Below are positions 1 to 8,847 of a stretch of 64,000 bases of DNA, piece after piece. Numbering within the stretch: the first letter of the stretch is position 1; every line of letters begins with the position of its first letter. The notes under the pieces were generated by a model. It was not told the origin of the DNA and searched no databases. It worked only from the letters and a program-made list of their open reading frames with translations. Made by a program: the position numbers and the translations under genes. The stretch comes from Desulfobulbus oligotrophicus (GTDB lineage: Bacteria; Desulfobacterota; Desulfobulbia; Desulfobulbales; Desulfobulbaceae), in contig NZ_CP054140.1 of NCBI RefSeq assembly GCF_016446285.1, positions 2,709,501 through 2,773,500 on the forward strand, given 5' to 3'.

Positions 1-585
1 TTCATCATGAACCCGGAAGGCGTTGCCCGCTTCTTTGCGGTTGACAAGATGGCCGAAGGCCCGTTTCCGGAACACTACGAACCCTTTGAATCACCTCTGG
101 ATGTCAATCCACTGCATCCGCACAACAGTACCGCCAGGGCCAATCCGGCGGCACGCGTGTTCACCGGCGACTGGGAGAGCTTCGGCACAGCCGACCAGTT
201 CCCCCATGTCTGCACCACCTACCGGCTGACCGAGCACTTTCATTTCTGGACAAAGCATGCCGCACTCGATGCCATCCTGCAGCCGGAACAGTTTGTCGAG
301 ATCGGTGAAGATCTGGCCAAAGAACTGGGAGTCAAGGCCGGTGACAGTGTACGGGTCCGATCCAAGCGAGGATTTATAGTGGCTGCAGCTGTGGTGACCA
401 AACGCATCCGTTCCCTGCAGATCAACGGCAAAACAGTCCATACTGTGGGTGTTCCGATCCATTGGGGATTCCTGGGTCTGACTAAAAACGGCTACATCAC
501 CAATACGCTGACCCCGTTTGTCGGCGATGCCAATACCCAGACACCGGAATTCAAATCATTCCTCGTGGCCATTGAAAAGGTGTAA
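1..585 (+). CDS. fdnG: Formate dehydrogenase alpha subunit, C-terminal part (partial)
   Basis: This is the 3' end of the catalytic subunit of a membrane-bound formate dehydrogenase; the reading frame is open from base 1 and the gene begins outside the window. About 194 residues remain, covering the C-terminal molybdopterin-dinucleotide-binding region: a beta-barrel segment around residues 95-150 (AKELGVKAGDSVRVRSKRG) followed by the FdnG/FdoG-type ending with VHTVGVPIHWGF. The protein oxidises formate to CO2 and passes electrons to the beta subunit encoded 11 bp downstream. The active-site Cys or Sec codon is upstream of the window, so selenocysteine use cannot be judged. The family call is firm because the next two genes are the matching beta and gamma subunits. 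Confidence 0.93.
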   Translation, partial: FIMNPEGVARFFAVDKMAEGPFPEHYEPFESPLDVNPLHPHNSTARANPAARVFTGDWESFGTADQFPHVCTTYRLTEHFHFWTKHAALDAILQPEQFVEIGEDLAKELGVKAGDSVRVRSKRGFIVAAAVVTKRIRSLQINGKTVHTVGVPIHWGFLGLTKNGYITNTLTPFVGDANTQTPEFKSFLVAIEKV

Positions 586-596
586 GGAGGTGAATC

Positions 597-1469
597 ATGG
601 CACTGCAATCCCTTGATATCAGAAGACGCTCCGCCACCACCACGCCATCACCCCAGGCGCGGACCACCCTGGAAATAGCCAAACTGATCGACATCTCTAA
701 ATGTATCGGCTGTAAGGCCTGTCAGGTCGCCTGTATGGAGTGGAACGACCTGCGGGATACTGTCGGCACCAATCGGGGTGTATATGACAACCCGGCTGAT
801 CTCTCGGCCCAGTCGTGGACCGTGATGCGCTTTGCCGAGGTTGAACCCGACCCCGGCCGTCTTGAATGGCTGATCCGCAAGGACGGCTGTATGCACTGCT
901 CAGATCCGGGTTGCCTTAAATCCTGCCCTGCTCCAGGGGCGATTATTCAGTACAGCAACGGGATTGTCGACTTTCATCAGGAGGCCTGCGTGGGCTGCGG
1001 CTACTGTATTATCGGCTGTCCATTCAATATCCCCCGGCTCTCGGCAACCGACAACAAGGCGTACAAGTGTACGCTGTGCTCGGATCGGGTGGCTGTGGGC
1101 CGTGAACCGGCCTGTGCCAAGACCTGCCCCACCGGTGCAATCCTGTTCGGCGCAAAAGAGGACCTGCTCGAACACAGCGCCGGTCGCATTGCCGATCTGA
1201 AAGAACGTGGCTACCGGAATGCCGGCCTGTACAATCCCCCGGGCGTGGACGGCACCCATGTGATGTATGTGCTGCAACACGCCGACCGGCCCGAACTGTA
1301 CAGCGGGCTGCCCAGTGATCCGGGCATCAGCCCGCTGGTTGTTCTCTGGAAGGATATTGCGAAAACCGTGATGGGCATCGGTTTAGGCGCAGCCATTGTC
1401 GGCGGTGTCGTCCATTTTCTGACCCAGGGACCAAACGAGATCAACGAGGAAGAGGAGGAAACGCTATGA
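597..1469 (+). CDS. fdnH: Formate dehydrogenase beta subunit, four [4Fe-4S] clusters
   Basis: Electron-transfer subunit of the formate dehydrogenase. Four cysteine groups are visible: [11 protein letters not shown] (residues 36-46), [14 protein letters not shown] (about 98-111), [12 protein letters not shown], and a CTLC...CAKTCP group, as expected for four cubane clusters carrying electrons from the alpha subunit to the membrane. A single hydrophobic C-terminal helix (about 248-278) would anchor it in the membrane, as in FdnH/FdoH. At 290 residues it is the usual length. A perfect AAGGAGG ribosome-binding site lies at 584-590. Its stop overlaps the start of the next gene (ATGA at 1466-1469), showing translational coupling to the gamma subunit. 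Confidence 0.95.
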   Translation: MALQSLDIRRRSATTTPSPQARTTLEIAKLIDISKCIGCKACQVACMEWNDLRDTVGTNRGVYDNPADLSAQSWTVMRFAEVEPDPGRLEWLIRKDGCMHCSDPGCLKSCPAPGAIIQYSNGIVDFHQEACVGCGYCIIGCPFNIPRLSATDNKAYKCTLCSDRVAVGREPACAKTCPTGAILFGAKEDLLEHSAGRIADLKERGYRNAGLYNPPGVDGTHVMYVLQHADRPELYSGLPSDPGISPLVVLWKDIAKTVMGIGLGAAIVGGVVHFLTQGPNEINEEEEETL

Positions 1470-2113
1470 GCAGACAACAAATGATCCTGCGGCACTCCAC
1501 CGGCGAACGGCTTAACCACTGGCTGGTGGCCATCCTGTTCATCCTGACCGGTCTCTCCGGGCTCGGTTTTTTTCACCCCGCCTTCTACTGGCTGACCAGC
1601 CTGTTCGGCGGCGGGACCTGGGCGCGTATTCTGCACCCTTTCTTTGGTGTGATCTTAGCACTCTGCTTTCTTGTCTTAGTGGCACGGGTATGGAAAGACA
1701 ACCGCATCACCTCTGCTGACTGGCAATGGTTCAAACATCTGGGTGAGTTTCTGCGCAACAGACCAGCAGGTATTCCGGCCATCGGCAAGTACAACTTAGG
1801 TCAAAAACTCCTCACCAGAGTGCTGCTGTTGTGCATCCTCGTGCTGCTGGCTTCCGGATTTCTTCTCTGGCAGCCGTGGTTTGCGCCCGAATTTTCCATT
1901 GAGATGCGACGCATAGCAGCTGTGGTACATGCCTTTACCGCCTTTGTCATCCTGCTCTGCTTCATCGTGCACGTGTACGCCGCCTACTGGACCCGTGGGG
2001 CCATCCGTTCCATGACCAGGGGCTGGGTGACCGCTGCCTGGGCCAGGCACCACAGCACAACCTGGTACCAGGAGATGGCTGAGACCGGGAAAAAATCGCA
2101 GGGTACGGCATGA
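1466..2113 (+). CDS. fdnI: Formate dehydrogenase gamma subunit, cytochrome b556
   Basis: Integral-membrane dihaem cytochrome b subunit that hands electrons from the beta subunit to the quinone pool. The 215-residue protein has four hydrophobic helices and the conserved histidines of the FdnI/FdoI family: [11 protein letters not shown] near the N-terminus, ILHPFFG in the second helix region, and VVHAFTAF with [12 protein letters not shown] near the C-terminus. The closing segment with [11 protein letters not shown] and a Trp-Tyr pair is typical. It overlaps fdnH by four bases, and its own TGA overlaps the ATG of a 31-codon reading frame at 2110. Confidence 0.94.
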   Translation: MSRQQMILRHSTGERLNHWLVAILFILTGLSGLGFFHPAFYWLTSLFGGGTWARILHPFFGVILALCFLVLVARVWKDNRITSADWQWFKHLGEFLRNRPAGIPAIGKYNLGQKLLTRVLLLCILVLLASGFLLWQPWFAPEFSIEMRRIAAVVHAFTAFVILLCFIVHVYAAYWTRGAIRSMTRGWVTAAWARHHSTTWYQEMAETGKKSQGTA

Positions 2114-2205
2114 ACAGGAACAGTTCAGTATACAACAAAGAGGTGACAACCATCCCTGCTTGCAGCAATCTGCAGTTCCGCCAATGGGCAGGTGACAACC
2201 TGTGA
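2110..2205 (+). CDS. Possible 31-residue ORF linking fdnI and fdhE
   Basis: A short frame of 31 codons begins [10 protein letters not shown] and ends QWAGDNL. Its ATG overlaps the fdnI stop (ATGA, 2110-2113) and its TGA overlaps the GTG start of fdhE (GTGA, 2202-2205), so it fills the gap exactly with a four-base overlap at each end. I recognise no domain, membrane helix or signal peptide. There is only a weak ribosome-binding site (CAGGG). It may be a real small protein, a coupling cistron that carries ribosomes to fdhE, or chance. The fdhE start has its own good AGGTGA site (2191-2196), so the coupling is not strictly needed. Confidence 0.3.
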   Translation: MNRNSSVYNKEVTTIPACSNLQFRQWAGDNL

Positions 2206-3113
2206 CAGGGGGCTCTGTTCTACAGCCTGGTCAGCTTGAAACAGCTGCGGGTTCCATTGTTGAACTCTGTCTGCCGGCGGAGGATCTTTTCCTCCGCCGC
2301 TCCCGGCGACTCCAACACCTGGCAAAAAACCATGCGTTAGAGAACTATCTTCTGTTTCTGACGGAACTGACCAGGTGGCAACACGACGAGCTGCTCAGTT
2401 CAACGCAACTGCCCCCTGTTGATAACCATCTGCTTCTGCAGTGTAAAACCCATCGCCTGCCACCACTGGCACCGGCCGGATGGCCTCGGCATGCATCCTG
2501 GCGTACAGCTGTTCAACGGGCGATAGCAGCAACTGATTCGTCGCTGCCACAGGAAGGAAAAACTGCTTTGGCACCGCTTAGAAGAGGCGATACAGCCTGG
2601 ATGGAGAGACAGGCTGATCTGCTGTTGCACAACCCCGGAGAAAAGAGTCTTGATGTGGCGGCCGCCCTGTTTATCGGTGCTGCCTTACAGGTGCATTGGG
2701 CCTTTTGGGCACGAAGTCTGATCGGCCTGGACCTTGGTTTCTCAGGCCACTCACCACATTGCCCTGTGTGCGGCAGTGCGCCGGTCAGCGCCATTGTTCA
2801 CGCTGGTGGTGCCTCCAGCGGGCTCCGTTACCTGCAGTGTTCCCTGTGCAGTTCACAGTGGCACGTTGTCCGTGCCAAATGTTCCCAGTGTGAAAATACG
2901 AAAGACATCGAATACTACGGCCTTGAAAAGATGTATGAGGCGGTGCGTATTGAGATGTGCCCTGCCTGTCGATCTTCGTTAAAGGTGGTGTTCCAGGAAA
3001 AAGATGCAGCGGTTGATGCGGTTGCCGACGATATAGCCTCGCTGGCTGTGGATGAGGAGATGACAAAGGCTACCGAACATACACCCATTAGCATCAACTT
3101 CTTCATGTTGTAA
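2202..3113 (+). CDS. fdhE: Formate dehydrogenase accessory protein FdhE
   Basis: Cytoplasmic maturation factor needed to make active formate dehydrogenase; family members are iron-binding rubredoxin-like proteins that interact with the catalytic subunit. The 303-residue protein has the expected alpha-helical N-terminal half and a C-terminal half with repeated CxxC pairs: CPVCGS (about 187-192), CSLCSSQW, CSQCENT and CPACRSS. The start is GTG at 2202, preceded by AGGTGA seven bases upstream; this gives the usual family length. It is the last gene of the formate dehydrogenase operon seen here. Confidence 0.93.
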   Translation: MTGGSVLQPGQLETAAGSIVELCLPAEDLFLRRSRRLQHLAKNHALENYLLFLTELTRWQHDELLSSTQLPPVDNHLLLQCKTHRLPPLAPAGWPRHASWRTAVQRAIAATDSSLPQEGKTALAPLRRGDTAWMERQADLLLHNPGEKSLDVAAALFIGAALQVHWAFWARSLIGLDLGFSGHSPHCPVCGSAPVSAIVHAGGASSGLRYLQCSLCSSQWHVVRAKCSQCENTKDIEYYGLEKMYEAVRIEMCPACRSSLKVVFQEKDAAVDAVADDIASLAVDEEMTKATEHTPISINFFML

Positions 3114-3186
3114 GGCGTGTTCAACCGACAACTGCGCAGCCTCTCCGTGCAACATCTCTTTACACCTGCGTAACGCACAGTACCGG

Positions 3187-3495
3187 TCAGTATACCTTCC
3201 ACTCACGATCAAGCTCTTCCGGGTGAGCAAACCTGACCACCCGCACTTTTCTGCTGCGTGGAAACTCCCGCTTTATAAGTGTTTTAAGTTCTCTGGCCAG
3301 ACGAGCTCCGGAAAGATCAAACACCTGCTGTTCATAGCCGTCCTCACGGATCTCAAAAAGTATGGCATCTTTTTTAATGATGGCAATACTCCGATTACGT
3401 TTATACGAAAGCAGTAACACCCCTCCCGGCGGCTCAGCATTTTTCAACAACCGCAACGTATCAGTGAGCACAGTATCAATATTGACAAGAGCCAT
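3187..3495 (-). CDS. Hypothetical protein, about 102 residues
   Basis: A small soluble protein with no recognised family. The N-terminal part (MALVNIDTVLTDTLRLLKNA) looks like an amphipathic helix; the centre reads like alternating beta strands (GVLLLSYKRNRSIAIIKKD, AILFEIREDG), and the C-terminal third is rich in Arg and Lys. I chose the start at 3495 because GGAG stands about eight bases before it; an in-frame ATG at 3519 would add eight residues. It converges on fdhE across a 73-bp gap. Codon use looks like that of its neighbours, so I think it is a real gene, but no function can be assigned. Confidence 0.6.
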   Translation of the reverse strand: MALVNIDTVLTDTLRLLKNAEPPGGVLLLSYKRNRSIAIIKKDAILFEIREDGYEQQVFDLSGARLARELKTLIKREFPRSRKVRVVRFAHPEELDREWKVY

Positions 3496-3780
3496 TCCCT
3501 GCAGCTCCACAGTCGGCAAAACAATCTCTGCCGCAACGACGCTGCCTCACAGCATCTTCAGCGTCTTCATCATGAAAAAAACGAGCGGCAACAGGGTTGA
3601 TCCCAGATGCCGTCCCCCGGTGTACAGTGCGAGCGTCACTGATCCAGAACAAACCATGGAAGCAGGCTTTCCCTGTCAGATGCTCTCTTCAAAATAATCG
3701 TTGTCCACCTTTTTGACCGGATACAGGGAGACCGTTGATACACCGATAATCGGGCACAGGGTTGGGCTGTTTTTTTCCCG

Positions 3781-5214
3781 TCATTCACTCGCCTCCAGTT
3801 GAGCACGCACCGTCCCCTCTGCATCAAGGAGTTCCAGATGGCTGCCACGGATGCGATAACGCTGCACCTTGGCCAGTGTTTCCACAAAAGACCTCTCCTG
3901 CTCCATACCATCGGCACAGGCCTTCATGGTTATTGCCATCTGGTCAAAACGTAACCGGTCCCCCTGCAGCTCGAAGTTACCCGCCAAACCGTTACACCCC
4001 CCGCTTCCGGAAACATGTAACGCATCAACGGCAAAGAACAGGTACGGAGCAGCCTGGTGTTCGGCAACAGCCACCGGACTGTCCCCCAGACGGACAAGCT
4101 TCCAGTGGATGCCGCGCAGGGCACTGTCCACTGCTGTACTGCCGCAACTCTCCTGCGGCCGGACACTGATAAAACGCTGCACAACAAGCGTTGGTTGCGG
4201 TGGTAAACTCTCCTCCATTGACGGTCGCAGGGTGATCAACCCCTCCAGGCTCACCAGTAAAGGTTCCCCTGCCTGCGGACCTGTCTTGAGATAGGCAACT
4301 TCAAGTGATCTGTAATCGCCTTCCATGGCCACAGGGAGTCTTCGACCGTCAGCACAAAGGGTGATGACGGCGGCATCAGCCATGTAGATAAACATGCCGG
4401 TGAGCTCCAACCGGGGATCGATCGGTCTGTAGAACAGCAAACGGGTCAACCGATCATCTGTTGAAGGATCCACAACCTTTCCTGGAGCCTCAAGTCGCTG
4501 TACTGTTGAACCGTCTTCAACAACACTGAAAAACAGTGGTAAGTCGTTGCTGCCACGTAAGACAAGATGGTTGTTCCTGTCGAATGTCCAGCGGCCGATA
4601 TTGTCTGTACCACCTGGTACGGTCCTGCCGGAATCAATGCTGCGCAACTGATACCGGCCGTCAGGCAACAGGTCCAGATGCATGGTCGTGCGCTTACCGG
4701 CAACAGTAAACTCCCCCTCATACGAGGCAGGTAAAAGACCGATACCCTCCACCTTTGATTCGGCATGCGGCTTGTCCTGTACAGACACCAGCAGCATATC
4801 CAGCGGCTCATTGTGGCTGTTCAATGGCCTGTATATCGCTTCTGCGGCAAACAGTACCTGCCCCTGATGTGTAACAGCAGCACGCACCGTGCAGGTGCGT
4901 TCCGGCTGCACAGCAGTGTCATCATAGGCAATGGTAAATCGAAACGGCGGCTGGCCGGCGGGCTCCAGCTTGCTGCGGCCAAGCACTGCTGCCGGAGCAT
5001 CTGCCCTGGATGCCTCCTGCAGCAGCTCAACGGTAAACACCGCGTCTACGGGCAGGGCAATACGCTCCCGATAGGTTGCCGTCCCCTGCAAGGTGCCTGC
5101 GCATGCGACGCTGGAGAACAACAGTCCCGCCACAACGAGCATCCAGGCAACGACCTTGCCGCACACTGAACAGATCATCTGTTGCTTCCAGCCGCTACAC
5201 GCCTGATCACCCAT
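3781..5214 (-). CDS. Exported envelope protein with YbaY-, NlpE- and META/HslJ-like domains
   Basis: The mature protein combines three modules normally found separately. After a signal peptide (residues 1 to about 39, ending ...SSVACAG) comes a YbaY/type III pilotin-like beta domain (TATYRERIALPVDAVFTVELL). An NlpE-like segment follows (GLLPASYEGEFTVAGKRTTMHLDLLPDG), and a C-terminal META (DUF306/HslJ) domain with the hallmark SGSGGCNGLAGNFEL. NlpE senses envelope and copper stress in enterobacteria, and META proteins are linked to heat-shock and oxidant tolerance. The start at 5214 follows an AAGGAGGGG site; an upstream in-frame extension to 5325 lacks one. The cysteine near the cleavage site may be lipid-modified, but the lipobox (SVAC) is poor and AxA cleavage is also possible. 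Tandem with aqpZ. Confidence 0.78.
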   Translation of the reverse strand: MGDQACSGWKQQMICSVCGKVVAWMLVVAGLLFSSVACAGTLQGTATYRERIALPVDAVFTVELLQEASRADAPAAVLGRSKLEPAGQPPFRFTIAYDDTAVQPERTCTVRAAVTHQGQVLFAAEAIYRPLNSHNEPLDMLLVSVQDKPHAESKVEGIGLLPASYEGEFTVAGKRTTMHLDLLPDGRYQLRSIDSGRTVPGGTDNIGRWTFDRNNHLVLRGSNDLPLFFSVVEDGSTVQRLEAPGKVVDPSTDDRLTRLLFYRPIDPRLELTGMFIYMADAAVITLCADGRRLPVAMEGDYRSLEVAYLKTGPQAGEPLLVSLEGLITLRPSMEESLPPQPTLVVQRFISVRPQESCGSTAVDSALRGIHWKLVRLGDSPVAVAEHQAAPYLFFAVDALHVSGSGGCNGLAGNFELQGDRLRFDQMAITMKACADGMEQERSFVETLAKVQRYRIRGSHLELLDAEGTVRAQLEASE

Positions 5215-5354
5215 GCTCCCCTCCTTTTGTTCCCGGACAACGATACACCACGCAGAGTTCAAAGCAGGCTGCTTGTTCCATGGTGTATCGCACCGCATGC
5301 CAAGCCGGTACCAGCTGACCGGCAAACGATCATTGCTTCTCAGGCACGGTTATC

Positions 5355-6044
5355 TTAATTTTCAGAGTTGTCGATAAGGCGGTAGATAAAGGCGCCTAAA
5401 ACACCACCAACAAGCGGGGCCAGCCAGAAAAGCCACAGTTGTGCAGTTGCCCAGTCACCCACATACAGGGCAACGCCGGTGCTTCGGGCCGGGTTAACCG
5501 AGGTGTTGGTCACGGGAATACTGATCAGGTGAATCAGGGTCAGACACAGACCAATGGCGATCGGGGCAAAACCGGCCGGAGCACGCTTGTCCGTGGCCCC
5601 CATGATGACAACGATAAAGATCATGGTCATCACAACTTCAGAGATCAACGCCGCCTGCATCGTATATCCACCCGGTGAGTGCTTACCATAACCGTTCGAG
5701 GCAAAACCGGCAGCCACATCAAACCCTGCTTTCCCGGTGGCAATAAGATACAGGACACCACCGGCAAGAATACCGCCGATCACCTGGGCGATGATATAGG
5801 GAACAAGATCCTTTGCCGGAAAACGCCCGCCTGCCCAGAGCCCCACAGAGACGGCCGGATTCAGATGGCATCCGGAAATATGCCCGATGGCGTACGCCAT
5901 GGTCAGCACGGTTAACCCGAATGCCAGGGAAACACCCAGGTGGCCGATACCGAGCTCCGGAAAGGCGGCTCCGATCACTGCACTACCACACCCGCCAAGG
6001 ACCAGCCAAAACGTACCAACAAGCTCTGCTGCATACTTTTTCAT
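5355..6044 (-). CDS. aqpZ: Aquaporin Z-type water channel
   Basis: Inner-membrane MIP-family channel of 229 residues. Six transmembrane helices and two half-helices carry the signature loops HLNPAVSVG (about residue 61) and SVNPARSTG (about 182), both with intact NPA motifs. The residues around the filter (His in [12 protein letters not shown], Arg after the second NPA) and the AqpZ-like beginning ([18 protein letters not shown]) favour a water-selective channel over a glycerol facilitator. A GGAGAA site precedes the ATG. It is transcribed in the same direction as the envelope-stress-like protein downstream, with a 140-bp gap. Confidence 0.95.
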   Translation of the reverse strand: MKKYAAELVGTFWLVLGGCGSAVIGAAFPELGIGHLGVSLAFGLTVLTMAYAIGHISGCHLNPAVSVGLWAGGRFPAKDLVPYIIAQVIGGILAGGVLYLIATGKAGFDVAAGFASNGYGKHSPGGYTMQAALISEVVMTMIFIVVIMGATDKRAPAGFAPIAIGLCLTLIHLISIPVTNTSVNPARSTGVALYVGDWATAQLWLFWLAPLVGGVLGAFIYRLIDNSEN

Positions 6045-6117
6045 GTCTTTTTCTTCTCCTGTATTTTTTTATTCTTTACTGTTTCCAGGCAGCGGTGCCG
6101 ACCTGGCAATTGCTGCA

Positions 6118-6516
6118 TTATCTTTCCGCTCTGGTATCCTGAGCAGTGCACAGCTCAAGAAGATCTCCACTGCTGCCATCGCTATTGTGTCGGAACAGTG
6201 AACCTGTGGACCCTTTTCCCGAGCCCTTGGTCCACCATTCAACCTGTTCATGCACGTAACGCGCCCCACTGGCTGAAATAGCGATCCGCAGAGGATAGAC
6301 CTTCCCCCTATACGTGATAACAGCAGAGTCAGTGTCAGGGTACGAGGCAACAACAACTACGCCGCTCTCACAGAGATACGTCTCTTTCTCAGAGGTCGAA
6401 TCGACCGCCCGGCCATCAGGGTGGGGAGCTGTACAGGCTGTGATAAAAAAGAGTGCCGCCCAGACGGCCAGTCTCAGACTGATTTTTCTCATGGGTGCGT
6501 GTTCGTTGATGTCCAT
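6118..6516 (-). CDS. MliC/PliC-family lysozyme-inhibitor lipoprotein
   Basis: A 132-residue lipoprotein. The signal sequence (MRKISLRLAVWAALFFITAC) ends in a good lipobox (ITAC). The mature part has the C-type lysozyme inhibitor (MliC, YdhA) fold: YLCESGVVVVASYPDT, a central SGARYVHEQVEWW strand, and the closing GDLLELC, with the two cysteines that usually form a disulfide. Family members protect peptidoglycan from host or competitor lysozymes. The start at 6516 is preferred because AAGGAGG lies nine bases upstream; the next in-frame Met, MRK, eight residues later, is an alternative. Confidence 0.82.
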   Translation of the reverse strand: MDINEHAPMRKISLRLAVWAALFFITACTAPHPDGRAVDSTSEKETYLCESGVVVVASYPDTDSAVITYRGKVYPLRIAISASGARYVHEQVEWWTKGSGKGSTGSLFRHNSDGSSGDLLELCTAQDTRAER

Positions 6517-6888
6517 GTCATGCATCCTCCTTATCGGGTGTATACACAATCAGATAGTCTCTTCTTCAGTCATCAGATGCTGCCGGCCCTGCTGTCCAGC
6601 TGGTGAGTGCCCGGGTTCTTGGTTTTCCATACACCATCATGACAAACAGTTCAACAAGCTGGAGGACAGGCGTTCCTGTCGGCCCGGTTCTCCACAATAA
6701 CCGACAGCAGCGTATACGCTGCAACTCTGTTCTATCCTGTGCCGGGAAGTCCAAAAACATACCACCTTCCCCTTCCCTTGGCAGCCGGTAAGGTGTATCC
6801 TGATGGCCTTTTCTCTGTACGATCTGCTGTCTTTTACTGTAATCCGGTCCCACACTGTTACCGACAATACCCTTGAGGAAGAGATGCA
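6517..6888. other. Intergenic stretch between divergent mliC-like and fsr-like genes
   Basis: About 370 bp separate the divergently transcribed neighbours. Several overlapping short frames exist on both strands, none with a recognisable domain or a convincing ribosome-binding site. A small perfect hairpin (GACAGG-CGTT-CCTGTC) lies near 6665-6680. Promoters for both flanking genes must be here, but I see no confident -35/-10 pair. Confidence 0.4.
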
Positions 6889-8103
6889 ATGAACAAGAAG
6901 GTGCTTGCCCTCCTTGGTTTCGGCCATGCCATCACCGACATTATTCAGGGAGGGCTGACCATGATGCTGGCCTTTCTGCAGCCTGTGCTCACGCTCAGTC
7001 AGCTGCAGGTGGGTATGGTTATGCTGGCCTTTAACCTGAGTTCTTCAGTCATTCAACCGGCTTTTGGAATCTTCAGCGATCGGTTTCGTGCTGCCTGGCT
7101 CATCCCCACCGGTTGTCTGCTGGCCGGGGTAGGGATGTCGCTGACCGGGTTTATGCCCAACTACACTCTCCTGCTGGTGGCATCCTTGATAGCCGGCCTG
7201 GGCGTTGCCGCCTATCATCCGGAAGGATCCAAATATGCCCGCTGTGCCAGTGGTTCGCGTAAGGCTTCCGGAATGGCCATCTTTTCTGTGGGAGGCAACT
7301 TCGGATTTGCCATGGGTCCGATTCTGGCCACGCTCCTGCTTGCCTGGGCGGGCCGTGAGGGTACCCTGGGATTTCTTGTCATCAACGGCGTGATGAGTCT
7401 GCTGCTCTGGTTTTATCTGCCAACCATTACCAAGACAGAAACCACCAGACCTCTTCCTCCACCGAAAATCGTCAGGGAGAGCCCAACCTCTGAAGGGCGG
7501 GGACTAAGCCAGGGGCAGATCATCGGTGCTGCGATCATGCTGGTGCTGGTCATTATTATGCGCACCTGGATGCACTTTGGTATTGTCACTTTTTTACCGC
7601 AGTACTCCATGCACCACCTGCAACACAGTCAAGCTTATGCAGCAGGTATGACCTCTATCTTTCTTCTTTTTGGTGCTTTTGGTACTGTTTTTGGTGGGCC
7701 GGCCGCCGACCGATGGGGCTTAAAGACCGTTATTGTCGCATCCATGGCAGTGACGATACCGCTGCTGCACCTCTTTCCGTACACAAGCGGCCCTGCCTCC
7801 ATGGTCGTGATTGCCCTGTCCGGATTCGCCCTGATCTCAACCTTTGCCATCACGGTTGTTTTAGGTCAGGAGCTCCTGCCGAACAATGTGGGATTAGCCT
7901 CAGGGCTGACTCTTGGATTCGGCATAGGGGCCGGCGGCATAGGCGCAACTCTTCTTGGTTGGTTTGCCGATCGCTGGGGGCTGCCCTCTATCTTTCATAT
8001 TATGATTATCTTTGCGGTGACAGGTCTGGTACTTTCGTTCTTTCTACCGGGCAGAGAAAAACTGCTGGCCACCAGGACAGATAGCAGTCAGAGCCGGTGC
8101 TAG
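6889..8103 (+). CDS. MFS efflux transporter, fosmidomycin-resistance (Fsr) family
   Basis: Twelve-helix inner-membrane transporter of 404 residues. It matches Fsr-type major facilitator proteins: an N-terminal GHAITDIIQGGL, the FGIFSDRF loop between helices 2 and 3, the long conserved GVAAYHPEGSKYA segment, and FSVGGNFGFAMGP in helix 5. The E. coli relative exports fosmidomycin, but substrates in other bacteria are mostly unknown, so the actual cargo is not predicted. GAGGAAGAG precedes the ATG. It stands alone on the plus strand, with its end facing the GNAT gene. Confidence 0.88.
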   Translation: MNKKVLALLGFGHAITDIIQGGLTMMLAFLQPVLTLSQLQVGMVMLAFNLSSSVIQPAFGIFSDRFRAAWLIPTGCLLAGVGMSLTGFMPNYTLLLVASLIAGLGVAAYHPEGSKYARCASGSRKASGMAIFSVGGNFGFAMGPILATLLLAWAGREGTLGFLVINGVMSLLLWFYLPTITKTETTRPLPPPKIVRESPTSEGRGLSQGQIIGAAIMLVLVIIMRTWMHFGIVTFLPQYSMHHLQHSQAYAAGMTSIFLLFGAFGTVFGGPAADRWGLKTVIVASMAVTIPLLHLFPYTSGPASMVVIALSGFALISTFAITVVLGQELLPNNVGLASGLTLGFGIGAGGIGATLLGWFADRWGLPSIFHIMIIFAVTGLVLSFFLPGREKLLATRTDSSQSRC

Positions 8104-8137
8104 CACGGTCTCCGGTACGGTGCAGGCAAGGTGTCGA

Positions 8138-8650
8138 CTATGGCTGTTGTGGCGGGTCGGCCAGCCACTTGTGCATCACATAGGCGGCCACCAGACCATG
8201 TTGCGGATGTTGAAATGCCCGAGGTACGGTGCCGACAATCTGAAAGCCGAGGTGCTGCCACAGCGCCACAGCGCGGGTGTTGGTGGCAACGACAAAGTTG
8301 AACTGCATGGCAAGAAATCCTAACCGTCTTGCCTCCTGTTGCGAGTGTTTGCACAGACGAGTTGCAATGCCCTGTCCGGCAAAGGCGGCAGGTACCACAT
8401 AACCGCAGTTGGCGGTATGGGCGCCGTTGCCCATCTGATTTGCCTTGATGTAGTAGGTGCCGACCAGCTGATTGTCTTCCGAGACAGCAACAAAGGTTGC
8501 CAACGGCACTACAATCCAGGCCTTTTGTGTTTCTTCGGCAGTCCAGTCCGTTGGAAAGGCATAGGTATCGCCCTGTGCAAAGGTTGTTTCAAGAACAGGC
8601 CACAAGATCGGCCAATCTGCCGGGGTATACGGACGAATGAGAACTTCCAC
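8138..8650 (-). CDS. GNAT-family N-acetyltransferase
   Basis: Predicted acetyl-CoA-dependent acyltransferase of about 170 residues. The GNAT fold begins VEVLIRPYTPADW, and the acetyl-CoA-binding motif A is visible as VVPAAFAGQGIATRLC (Q/RxxGxG/A), followed by the motif-B-like FNFVVATNTRAVALWQHLGF. The substrate is unknown; the sequence is of the phosphinothricin/RimI-like type. I chose a GTG start at 8650 because GGAAGAG stands six bases before it and the family begins there; in-frame ATG codons at 8689 and 8764 would extend the protein with residues that do not look like part of the domain. It follows the E1 pair on the same strand after a hairpin. Confidence 0.8.
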   Translation of the reverse strand: MEVLIRPYTPADWPILWPVLETTFAQGDTYAFPTDWTAEETQKAWIVVPLATFVAVSEDNQLVGTYYIKANQMGNGAHTANCGYVVPAAFAGQGIATRLCKHSQQEARRLGFLAMQFNFVVATNTRAVALWQHLGFQIVGTVPRAFQHPQHGLVAAYVMHKWLADPPQQP

Positions 8651-8792
8651 AGTGCACTCTTCCAATCTGGTTTTTGAACTGCTTATCATGGGGTGTCGTT
8701 GATACCGGCTGGCTGCAGTACTGAGGACAAGGCATGAATACCAACAGCAACAGACACGTTTCAAGTGAGATGTAAATCGATAGTATTACTCG

Positions 8793-8831
8793 AAAACCGT
8801 CTGCTCAGGCCTGAGCGACCTGAACAGACGG
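8793..8831 (-). terminator. Probable rho-independent terminator after the E1 beta gene
   Basis: An inverted repeat, 8797-8809 with 8819-8831 (7 bp, one mismatch, then 5 bp; 9-base loop), lies 16 bp past the E1 beta stop. On the minus strand it is followed by TTTT. The U run is short, so termination may be partial and allow some read-through into the GNAT gene. Confidence 0.55.
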
Positions 8832-8847
8832 CAAAGATCAGACAGGC

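Noticed and set aside
1-585. Selenocysteine in the formate dehydrogenase
   Set aside because: The active-site codon is outside the window, and no SECIS element can be judged from the C-terminal part.
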